DNA of 7,317 bases, taken from an uncultured Acetatifactor sp. Its GTDB lineage: Bacteria > Bacillota > Clostridia > Lachnospirales > Lachnospiraceae. The notes beneath the pieces are model-generated. The model did not search any database and had not been told where the DNA came from. It worked only from the letters and a program-made list of their open reading frames with translations. This document shows, one piece after another, positions 1 to 5,169 of the stretch. Every line of letters begins with the position of its first letter. Positions within the stretch are counted from its first letter, which is position 1. The position numbers were made by a program, and so were the translations under genes. The stretch is taken from positions 1 to 7,317 of the forward strand of contig CANQSE010000098.1 in the NCBI GenBank assembly GCA_947626405.1, given 5' to 3'.

Positions 1-526
1 TCGCGCATGCCACCATAAGCGAATTTCCCATGTTATAACGGGCATCACCCATGTACGTAAGCCTGATCCCTTTAAGAGAGCCAAACTCCTCGCGTATGGT
101 CAGAAGATCCGCAAGCATCTGTGTGGGATGAAATTCGTTTGTCAGCCCGTTCCATACCGGAACGCTGCTGTATTTTGCCAGTTCCTCGACAATCTCCTGC
201 TCAAAGCCTCTGTATTCTATTCCCTCAAACATTCCCGACAGCACTCTGGCTGTATCTTCAATGCTCTCTTTTTTTCCGATCTGCGAGCCTGACGGATCAA
301 GATATGTAGTGCCCATTCCAAGGTCATGAGCCGCCACTTCAAAGGCGCACCTTGTTCTGGTGCTTGTCTTTTCAAATATCAGGGCCACATTTTTGCCCCT
401 GAGCATGTCCACCGGAATACCCTTCTTCTTTTTTTCTTTAAGCTCCGATGCCAGATCCAGCAGATATACGATCTCCTCCGGCGTAAAATCCAACAGTTTA
501 AGAAAATCTCTGCCCTTTAAATTCAT
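1..526 (-). CDS. argF: Ornithine carbamoyltransferase, N-terminal part (3' end beyond window)
   Basis: Catalyses carbamoyl phosphate plus ornithine to citrulline in cytosolic arginine synthesis; the same enzyme class can run in reverse in arginine catabolism. The frame starts at ATG 526 and stays open to the window edge, giving 175 residues of an enzyme that is usually about 310-335 long. Visible marks are the carbamoyl phosphate motif STRTR at about residues 55-59 (followed by CAFE), the GSQIGKKES stretch near 79-88, and the HPTQ motif at about 133-136, followed by the start of the second domain (YMGDARYN near 158-165). The SQIGKKES and HPTQ pattern favours ornithine over aspartate carbamoyltransferase. 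A ribosome binding site AAAGGG lies at 537-542, ten bases before the ATG. It follows the SPFH gene after a terminator-like hairpin, with no clear promoter of its own. Whether it is the anabolic (argF) or catabolic (arcB) form cannot be told from this part alone. Confidence 0.93.
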   Translation of the reverse strand, partial: MNLKGRDFLKLLDFTPEEIVYLLDLASELKEKKKKGIPVDMLRGKNVALIFEKTSTRTRCAFEVAAHDLGMGTTYLDPSGSQIGKKESIEDTARVLSGMFEGIEYRGFEQEIVEELAKYSSVPVWNGLTNEFHPTQMLADLLTIREEFGSLKGIRLTYMGDARYNMGNSLMVACA

Positions 527-553
527 AATAAATCTGCCCTTTCAAATCTCTCG

Positions 554-593
554 AAAAGCCGGTTCATGGAAATTTCCACATAAACCGGCTTTT
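554..593 (-). terminator. Terminator-like hairpin after the SPFH gene, with a nested palindrome in its loop
   Basis: A perfect 11-base inverted repeat (554-564 with 583-593, core AAGCCGGTT/AACCGGCTT) begins with A and ends with T runs, so in the minus-strand transcript the stem ends in UUUU. It lies 20 bases past the SPFH stop codon, as expected for a rho-independent terminator. The T run is short and continues as CG, so termination may be incomplete. The loop holds a second perfect 12-base palindrome, TGGAAATTTCCA, at 567-578. The symmetric A and T ends mean it could work in both directions. Confidence 0.7.
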
Positions 594-612
594 CCCTGCA
601 ATATCACAACGG

Positions 613-1539
613 CTATACGTTTTTCGCCGCCTCTTTACATGCCGCGGCAATACTGGCTATTCCCTCAAGCTCCGCCGGAAGAAGAATAGTCGTCGCCTGA
701 CCGTCGGCAACCTTTTCAAAAGCCTCAAGGCTCTTTATCTTCAAAACCGCCTGATCGGCTCCGGCCTCTTTGAGCATCCGAATACTGTCAGCGTTTGCCT
801 GCTGTACCTTAAGGATTGCCTGCGCCTCACCGTCAGCCTCGCGGATCCTCTTTTCCCTCTCGGCGTCCGCACGGAGAATCGCCGATTCCTTGTCGGCCTC
901 CGCACGCAGTATCGCGGATTCCTTGGCGCCCTCCGCCTCAAGGATCTTGGCCTTCTTTTCACCTTCCGCGCGTGTCACGGCTTCACGTCTTTCGCGCTCC
1001 GCCTTCATCTGTTTCTCCATAGCGTTCTGGATTTCAGCGGGAGGAATAATGTTTTTTAACTCCACGCGGTTTACCTTTATACCCCACGGGTCGGTAGCTA
1101 TATCAAGATTTGCACGCATTTTTGTGTTGATTGTCTCACGTGAGGTAAGCGTCTGATCCAGCTCAAGATCACCGATTATATTTCTAAGGGTGGTTGCCGT
1201 CAGGTTTTCAATCGCCATCATCGGGTTCTCCACACCATAGGTAAAAAGCTTGGGGTCTGTAATCTGGTAAAACACGACTGTGTCAATCCTCATTGTGACG
1301 TTATCCTTCGTTATAACAGGCTGGGGAGGGAAATCCGCCACCTGCTCCTTAAGATTTACCTTTCTTGCAATCTTATCCAGAAACGGCATCTTCAGATGGA
1401 AGCCGACCGACCATGTCCCCTGATAAGCGCCAAGCCGTTCAATAACATACGCCTGGGCCTGAGGTACTATCTTCAGACAGGAAACGGCGATCCAAAGGAT
1501 AAGCACAAATAATACAATCAACAAAATTACCGGACTCAT
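613..1539 (-). CDS. SPFH/band 7 (stomatin-like, QmcA-type) membrane protein
   Basis: A 308-residue member of the stomatin/prohibitin/flotillin (SPFH) superfamily. These proteins form large oligomers at the membrane and are linked to membrane microdomains and protease control; the exact role here is unknown. The N-terminus has one hydrophobic anchor (about residues 3-22). The SPFH domain follows (about 24-180), with the typical stretches VIERLGAYQ, GFHLKMPFLD, DNVTMRIDTVVFYQITDP and DPWGIKVNRVELKNI. Next is an Ala/Glu/Lys-rich coiled coil (about 175-245) made of 11-residue repeats, then a short C-terminal segment with the hydrophobic stretch IASIAAA near 294-300. Start ATG 1539 has an AAAGAGGT ribosome binding site at 1545-1552. 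The upstream neighbour is an NfeD-like gene 62 bases away; NfeD and SPFH proteins are classic operon partners. The length and the single anchor fit the paraslipin/QmcA type better than the larger flotillins. Confidence 0.92.
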   Translation of the reverse strand: MSPVILLIVLFVLILWIAVSCLKIVPQAQAYVIERLGAYQGTWSVGFHLKMPFLDKIARKVNLKEQVADFPPQPVITKDNVTMRIDTVVFYQITDPKLFTYGVENPMMAIENLTATTLRNIIGDLELDQTLTSRETINTKMRANLDIATDPWGIKVNRVELKNIIPPAEIQNAMEKQMKAERERREAVTRAEGEKKAKILEAEGAKESAILRAEADKESAILRADAEREKRIREADGEAQAILKVQQANADSIRMLKEAGADQAVLKIKSLEAFEKVADGQATTILLPAELEGIASIAAACKEAAKNV

Positions 1540-1554
1540 ATTTTACCTCTTTCT

Positions 1555-1575
1555 GTACTGTTATGGTGACAGTAC
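1555..1575 (-). other. Small intercistronic hairpin just upstream of the SPFH ribosome binding site
   Basis: A perfect 7-base inverted repeat, GTACTGT (1555-1561) with ACAGTAC (1569-1575) around a 7-base loop, lies in the 62-base gap between the NfeD and SPFH genes. It ends two bases before the AAAGAGGT ribosome binding site. There is no T run after it, so it is not a terminator. It could be an mRNA processing or stabilising stem that sets the ratio of the two proteins, or it could be chance. Confidence 0.4.
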
Positions 1576-1601
1576 GCACACTCTATATCATCTGCGGCCC
1601 C

Positions 1602-2132
1602 TTACACACCCGCATCAGATTCCATTTCCTCTATCTGGGACACGCTTAAAGGATCCGGGGGCAGTTCCTTCCCCGCACCTGCGTCGATCCGCTTCATCTG
1701 GTCGTCGGGCTTCACCATCAGCTTAACGCCGCTGATAGAAACTACGTTCACCACGCTTCCGACCGGTATACGCCCTCCTTCTTCCACACTTCTGGCGCTC
1801 CACTCCTGGCCGCCTACCGTCACCTGGCCCGTTCCCTGAAGATTGTTTATCTCGGATGTCACTACAGCCTGGCGTCCCACCATGCTCTCAACGTTTGTCT
1901 TTACACGGTCTTTGTTAAAATAGCGCACCGCAACAGGTCTCGTAAATATGAGCAGGAGCATCGACACCACAAAAAACAATATCAGCTGCAGCGGTATAGG
2001 CGCATTGAGAATCGCCGCCAGTATTCCCACCACCGCTCCGCCGGCAAACCAAATAGATGTAAGTCCCATAGTGGCGACCTCAATCCCTATAGTAATAATC
2101 AATACAACCAGCCATATTATTATCGCATCCAT
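1602..2132 (-). CDS. NfeD-like membrane protein (short form, OB-fold tail)
   Basis: A 176-residue protein of the short NfeD family, which lacks the N-terminal serine protease domain of long NfeD. Three hydrophobic segments are visible at about residues 4-22, 24-43 and 47-64; the first two carry the typical glycine-rich turn IWFAGGAVVG. A soluble NfeD-type OB-fold domain follows at about 80-142 (start TNVESMVGRQAVV, middle GTGQVTVGGQEWSA, end SGVKLMVKP). The last 30 residues are acidic and probably unstructured. Start ATG 2132 has GGAGA at 2139-2143, six bases upstream. The gene sits 62 bases before an SPFH gene, and NfeD proteins are thought to bind or support the assembly of their SPFH partner through the OB domain. 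This partnership is family knowledge plus gene order, not shown by the sequence. The probable promoter is at 2189-2217. Confidence 0.9.
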   Translation of the reverse strand: MDAIIIWLVVLIITIGIEVATMGLTSIWFAGGAVVGILAAILNAPIPLQLILFFVVSMLLLIFTRPVAVRYFNKDRVKTNVESMVGRQAVVTSEINNLQGTGQVTVGGQEWSARSVEEGGRIPVGSVVNVVSISGVKLMVKPDDQMKRIDAGAGKELPPDPLSVSQIEEMESDAGV

Positions 2133-2188
2133 ACCAAGTCTCCATTCCAGGTGAATTTATTCGGTAAGCTACTTCTATTTCTACCCAT

Positions 2189-2217
2189 AGTTTACTACAA
2201 ATATGCTCTTTGGGCAA
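2189..2217 (-). promoter_or_regulatory. Probable sigma-A promoter of the NfeD-SPFH unit
   Basis: On the minus strand, TTGCCC (2217-2212) and TAAACT (2194-2189) are separated by exactly 17 bases. Each box matches the consensus at 4 of 6 positions. Transcription would start near 2182, giving a leader of about 50 bases to the NfeD ATG. It lies in a 208-base gap, downstream of the hydrolase terminator-like hairpin, where a new promoter is expected. Confidence 0.55.
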
Positions 2218-2229
2218 TCTCTTTCTTTT

Positions 2230-2255
2230 AAGGATTTATAACAAGGATTTATAAC
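2230..2255. repeat. Perfect 13-base tandem repeat upstream of the NfeD promoter
   Basis: The unit AAGGATTTATAAC occurs twice with no gap (2230-2242 and 2243-2255). It ends 12 bases upstream of the proposed -35 box, a position where a regulator or an AT-rich upstream element could act. It may also be a simple slippage duplication. Confidence 0.85.
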
Positions 2256-2292
2256 GCCGGCTCCAGCTTTTGCATTTTTACCGTAAACACAG

Positions 2293-2319
2293 CAGGGCGC
2301 AGGAAATTCCTGCGCCCTG
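2293..2319 (-). terminator. Strong GC-rich hairpin, likely terminator of the hydrolase gene
   Basis: An 11-base perfect stem CAGGGCGCAGG/CCTGCGCCCTG closes a 5-base AAATT loop, 21 bases past the hydrolase stop codon. The stem is long and GC-rich. The bases after it on the minus strand (CTGTGTTTACGG) are only loosely T-rich, so it lacks a classic U run. Its position between two separately promoted units still favours a terminator or 3'-end protecting stem. Confidence 0.6.
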
Positions 2320-2340
2320 ACTAAAGACATTTACATTTTA

Positions 2341-3393
2341 TCAATAGAAAACATGATGACCAATTACAAGACCGCTTCGGCCGTTGTTTCTGCGGAAATG
2401 CGTGAGATCCCCGACATTTGACACGCCCGAAATAGCCTCCTGGGCGGCCTTGATGCAGCTCTCCTTTATATTGCCGGACTCGTACACTCTGTTTACCTTG
2501 CCGTTCATGGCGGGTGTAAACTGTCCGGACGCGTATATAACTCCGTGGATGCTGTCGGGATATGCCGAGCTTCTCACCCTGTTCATAACCACTGCTCCCA
2601 CAGCAAGCTGTCCCTCATAGCTCTCACCGCCGGCCTCGCAGTAAATCAGAGCCGCAAGAAGAAGCGTCGTATCGGCGTCAGTAGTGTACTCGCCGTAATT
2701 GACATGGCGTTTTGCTTCTCTCTCGGCCTCCTCCCTGGCCTTTATCTCATCCATCGTCTCACCGGTGTCTATCCTGAAATCCAGAGTGACGTAATCGCCG
2801 GACACCCAGCCGTCTTCCCCGTCGAAGTCAATACAAACCCAGCCGTCATCATTTTCGCTGATAACCTCCACGATATCTCCGCGCGGCAGATTGCCGAGAA
2901 CCTCCGCGTCCGTGCCGGGCTCCTGCCGTACTCTCAGCGCCTCCGTGTTGATGGTCGCGGTCATTTTTCCGACGTCGTTTGCAAGCGCCTCCGCTTCTTC
3001 GCCAAACAGCAGGTATTCATCCGACGCCCAGCCTATGATATTTCCCGACTGCAGTTTTGTCCATCCGTCTTTTCTCTCAAGGATAATGCCGCCGCAGTCC
3101 TTATACAGCTTGCCTACCTTATCCGAGTCCTCTCCGGCTTCGCTCCGCACATTGAGCGCACTTTTCACATTTGCCATTACAAGCCCGCTGTCAGCAGTCT
3201 GCAAGGTTTTATCGAAATCCATCGTAATATCTGTCTGTTCTGAGACTTCAGTCGCTTCAGGATCTATTAACGCCGCGACTCCTCCTCGCAGGTCATCAAG
3301 ATTTCCCGCGTGAACGGTCAATCCCTGCATGGCAAGAAGACAGCTCATTCCGAGTCCCAGAAGGAAATTTTTTCGTCTTCTGCTTTTTGTCAT
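2341..3393 (-). CDS. Secreted SleB-like cell wall hydrolase with two SH3b domains
   Basis: A 350-residue exported protein expected to cut peptidoglycan glycan strands. Residues 1-29 are a signal peptide: a basic SRRRK start, a hydrophobic core, and cleavage expected after VHA. Two SH3b cell wall binding domains follow at about 71-130 (ALNVRSEAG...DGWTKL...GWASDEYL) and 143-205 (ALRVRQEPG...DGWVCIDF...GWVSGDYV). A charged helical linker lies at about 214-230, then a Hydrolase_2 (SleB-type) domain from about 238 to the end, with IYCEAGGESYEGQLAVGAVVMNRV and SGQFTPAMNG. Glu253 in YCEAGGE aligns with the proposed catalytic Glu of SleB. The protein ends HHVFY, as the family usually does, so it is complete. 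A TTG-initiated frame opens at 3411, but AGGAGG (3401-3406) lies inside that extension and seven bases before ATG 3393, so 3393 is the start. SleB acts in spore cortex breakdown; related proteins are vegetative, and the promoter here suggests vegetative use. Confidence 0.92.
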   Translation of the reverse strand: MTKSRRRKNFLLGLGMSCLLAMQGLTVHAGNLDDLRGGVAALIDPEATEVSEQTDITMDFDKTLQTADSGLVMANVKSALNVRSEAGEDSDKVGKLYKDCGGIILERKDGWTKLQSGNIIGWASDEYLLFGEEAEALANDVGKMTATINTEALRVRQEPGTDAEVLGNLPRGDIVEVISENDDGWVCIDFDGEDGWVSGDYVTLDFRIDTGETMDEIKAREEAEREAKRHVNYGEYTTDADTTLLLAALIYCEAGGESYEGQLAVGAVVMNRVRSSAYPDSIHGVIYASGQFTPAMNGKVNRVYESGNIKESCIKAAQEAISGVSNVGDLTHFRRNNGRSGLVIGHHVFY

Positions 3394-3400
3394 ATCAATA

Positions 3401-3406
3401 CCTCCT
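3401..3406 (-). promoter_or_regulatory. Consensus ribosome binding site that fixes the hydrolase start
   Basis: AGGAGG on the minus strand, seven bases upstream of ATG 3393. It overlaps codons of the longer TTG-initiated reading frame, which argues against that start. Confidence 0.9.
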
Positions 3407-3471
3407 AACAAAATTTAACAATCATTCTCACATTTCTTAATAAGATTATTACAAAGTTGTTAAATTTGTTA
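3406..3471 (-). other. Long inverted repeat in the hydrolase 5' leader
   Basis: The minus-strand arms TAACAAATTTAACAA (3471-3457) and TTGTTAAATTTTGTTA (3421-3406) are complementary over 15 bases with one extra base in the second arm. They enclose a 35-base AT-rich loop. The first arm begins within a few bases of the predicted transcription start (near 3473). The second arm ends at the AGGAGG, sharing its first base. In the mRNA this would fold the 5' end onto the bases next to the ribosome binding site. The copies ACTTTGTAA near 3475 and 3455 form a further short direct repeat. Confidence 0.55.
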
Positions 3472-3479
3472 CAAAGTGT

Positions 3480-3508
3480 ATCTTAGCAGAAGCGTTCTTT
3501 TTTGTCAA
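3480..3508 (-). promoter_or_regulatory. Strong sigma-A promoter with extended -10, hydrolase gene
   Basis: TTGACA (3508-3503, a perfect -35) and TAAGAT (3485-3480, 4 of 6) are 17 bases apart, and a TGC precedes the -10 box (extended -10, TGnTAAGAT). The start of transcription should be near 3473, leaving a leader of about 80 bases. It is the best-matching promoter in the window. Confidence 0.8.
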
Positions 3509-3511
3509 CCC

Positions 3512-3549
3512 CTATCTTTTTGACATAATTCTATCTTTTTGACATCATT
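3512..3549. repeat. 19-base tandem duplication of the proC 3' end
   Basis: Two adjacent 19-base units, 3531-3549 and 3512-3530, match at 18 of 19 positions; 15 consecutive bases (ATGTCAAAAAGATAG on the minus strand) are identical. The first unit holds the last codons and stop codon of proC. The second is a non-coding copy that ends three bases before the -35 box of the hydrolase promoter. Confidence 0.9.
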
Positions 3550-4337
3550 CTCGACTTGTCGGCACATGCTCTCATCGCCTCCATCACAGCGGAACGGAAC
3601 CCCCTGGCTTCAAGTGTCCTGACCGCCTCAATGGTCGTACCGCCCGGTGAACATACCATATCCTTCAGCTCTCCGGGGTGAAGCCCCGTCTCCAGCACCA
3701 TCTTCGCGCTTCCGAGCACCGACTGCGCGGCGAACTCGTAAGCCTGCTTTCGCGGCATCCCCTCAGCCACAGCGGCGTCAGCCATAGCTTCTATAAAAAG
3801 GAAGACATACGCGGGAGAGCTTCCGCCGACACTTACAACCGCGTCCATAAGCCGCTCCGGCACAACGCCTGACCTGCCAAAGGCTTCAATAAGCTCCGTC
3901 ACCTTTTTCAGTTCTTCCTCCGTCACGCCCTCACCGGGGCATACGCCTGTACAGCCCTCTCCCACAAGCGCCGGAGTGTTGGGCATGCAGCGAATTATTT
4001 TCTGCTCCTCCCGACCGAACAACTCCTTGATGCGGGCAATGTCAATTCCGGCTGCAATACTGACAATAACGGTCATTTCTCTGACCTCATCCCTGATTTC
4101 CCCGATCACTTCGGGGAAAAAAACAGGTTTTACGGCAAGGAAAAGGATATCAGACTCCCTCGCCACCGTCCGGTTGTCCAAAACAGTCGTTATTTTATAG
4201 CGCTGTGCAACATCCTTCACTGTCTTTTCGGTTTTTGCCGAGCCGATCACGTCCTCCGGCTTCACAAGCCCCTTCTTCAGCATGCCTCCAATCATCGCGC
4301 ACGCCATATTTCCCAGACCTATAAATCCTATCTTCAT
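3531..4337 (-). CDS. proC: Pyrroline-5-carboxylate reductase
   Basis: Reduces 1-pyrroline-5-carboxylate to proline with NAD(P)H, the last step of proline synthesis, in the cytosol. The 268-residue product matches the usual family length of about 260-280. The N-terminal Rossmann fold opens with KIGFIGLGNMACAM (GxGxM at 7-11). It is followed by AVKP near 68-71, SIAAGI, and MPNTP at 118-122. The C-terminal helical dimerisation domain holds GGSSPAYVF at 171-179 and the signature VCSPGGTT at 228-235. The family more often has SGSGPAY at the first of these sites. An in-frame ATG at 4388 would add 17 residues that are unlike the family and would overlap the upstream gene. ATG 4337 has AGGAGG at 4342-4347 and starts exactly at the Rossmann strand, so it is preferred. 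The upstream methyltransferase gene ends 22 bases away, so the two are probably co-transcribed. Confidence 0.95.
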   Translation of the reverse strand: MKIGFIGLGNMACAMIGGMLKKGLVKPEDVIGSAKTEKTVKDVAQRYKITTVLDNRTVARESDILFLAVKPVFFPEVIGEIRDEVREMTVIVSIAAGIDIARIKELFGREEQKIIRCMPNTPALVGEGCTGVCPGEGVTEEELKKVTELIEAFGRSGVVPERLMDAVVSVGGSSPAYVFLFIEAMADAAVAEGMPRKQAYEFAAQSVLGSAKMVLETGLHPGELKDMVCSPGGTTIEAVRTLEARGFRSAVMEAMRACADKSRMMSKR

Positions 4338-4341
4338 CCTT

Positions 4342-4347
4342 CCTCCT
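4342..4347 (-). promoter_or_regulatory. Ribosome binding site that fixes the proC start
   Basis: AGGAGG on the minus strand, four bases before ATG 4337 (read as AGGAGGAAGGATG). It supports the short proC form over the in-frame ATG at 4388. Confidence 0.85.
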
Positions 4348-4359
4348 GTCCACAGGCTC

Positions 4360-5148
4360 TCACTCCTGTCTCTGCCTGTATGCTTCATAGAACAAAAGAG
4401 AGGCGGCCACCGCCGCGTTCAGCGATTCCACTCTCCCCTCCATCGGTATCTTCAGCATGTGGTCGGCCGTGCCCGCGATTTCCGGACTGAGCCCCCTGCC
4501 CTCGCTGCCTATCAGAAAAGCGCACCCGTCCCGAAACGAAAAGCTCCCGTAACAGTTTTTTCCCGACAGGTGTGCCGCATATGTTTTTATTCCTCTCTGC
4601 CTGATAATACGTATCGTTTCAGGCAGATCCTCCACCTGCAAAAAAGGAACCCGAAATATGGATCCCATTGTTGCGCGCACAGTCTTCGGATGATAAATAT
4701 CAACCGTTTCTTTTCCTATTATAACGCCTGTTATCCCTGCGCCCTCACCTGTCCGCAGTATCGTACCAAGATTTCCCGGATCCTGAAGGCCGTCGAGTAC
4801 GGCCAAAAGCGGCGCCGGCTCGTCAAGCATCCCGTCAAGCGTATAAACCGGACGCTCCACCACGCAAAGTATTCCCTGCGGTGTATCGGTGTCGGACATT
4901 TTCCTGAAAATATCATCCGATACGATTTCGTATCCTGTCACCGCAAGCCTGTCGCGGATTTTCTCATCCCCGTCAAGCCTTAAGGACGCATGCTCAGAAA
5001 GGTAAACCTCCCTGATCGCTTGCTCAGGAGCCTCTGAAAACAGCTTGAACCCTTCCGCCACAAAGACTCCGTCCCGACGTCTTTCACGTGCCTTTTTCTG
5101 CCATTGCACTACCTGTTTTACTTTTTGATTTGAAGCGCTGGTAATCAT
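4360..5148 (-). CDS. TrmH/SpoU-family RNA 2'-O-methyltransferase
   Basis: A 262-residue SAM-dependent methyltransferase of the SPOUT (trefoil knot) class, expected to methylate a ribose 2'-OH in rRNA or tRNA. The N-terminal substrate-binding domain (about 1-100) has the basic start NQKVKQVVQWQKKARERRR and the GVFVAEGFKL stretch. The catalytic SpoU domain starts near 113. Motif 1 is LDGLQDPGNLGTILRT (118-133), with Asn126 and the probable catalytic Arg132. KTVRATMGSIFRVPF follows at 155-169, motif 2 is FLIGSEGRGLS (211-221), and motif 3 is IPMEGRVESLNAAVAAS (234-250). The set is complete, so the enzyme should be active. The target (23S rRNA as in RlmB, or another) cannot be read from sequence. 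The ribosome binding site is weak: AAAGGA at 5163-5168 is 14 bases from the ATG, so translation may be coupled to pfkA, which ends 21 bases upstream. Confidence 0.92.
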   Translation of the reverse strand: MITSASNQKVKQVVQWQKKARERRRDGVFVAEGFKLFSEAPEQAIREVYLSEHASLRLDGDEKIRDRLAVTGYEIVSDDIFRKMSDTDTPQGILCVVERPVYTLDGMLDEPAPLLAVLDGLQDPGNLGTILRTGEGAGITGVIIGKETVDIYHPKTVRATMGSIFRVPFLQVEDLPETIRIIRQRGIKTYAAHLSGKNCYGSFSFRDGCAFLIGSEGRGLSPEIAGTADHMLKIPMEGRVESLNAAVAASLLFYEAYRQRQE

Positions 5149-5169
5149 CCGAAGCCACGCCGTCCTTTG

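Noticed and set aside
567..578. TGGAAATTTCCA as an arginine repressor box
   Set aside because: The half-sites do not match the TGAAT/ATTCA pattern of known ArgR boxes, so I do not annotate it as one; the palindrome itself is reported as a finding.
770..1156. Plus-strand open frame of 128 codons opposite the SPFH coiled-coil region
   Set aside because: Ser/Ala/Arg-rich translation is the antisense image of the Ala/Glu/Lys repeats; no ribosome binding site and no family resemblance.
2545..3243. Plus-strand open frame of 232 codons opposite the hydrolase
   Set aside because: It lies entirely over a confidently recognised minus-strand gene and its translation has no recognisable domain.
3394..3411. 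Upstream TTG start for the hydrolase (six extra residues)
   Set aside because: The extension contains the AGGAGG ribosome binding site used by the ATG at 3393.
4338..4388. Upstream ATG for proC (17 extra residues)
   Set aside because: It would overlap the methyltransferase gene and precede the conserved Rossmann start; ATG 4337 has a clear AGGAGG.
4282..4983. Plus-strand open frame of 233 codons opposite the methyltransferase and the proC start
   Set aside because: Antisense shadow of two well-supported genes; the translation is rich in His, Arg and Cys without any motif.
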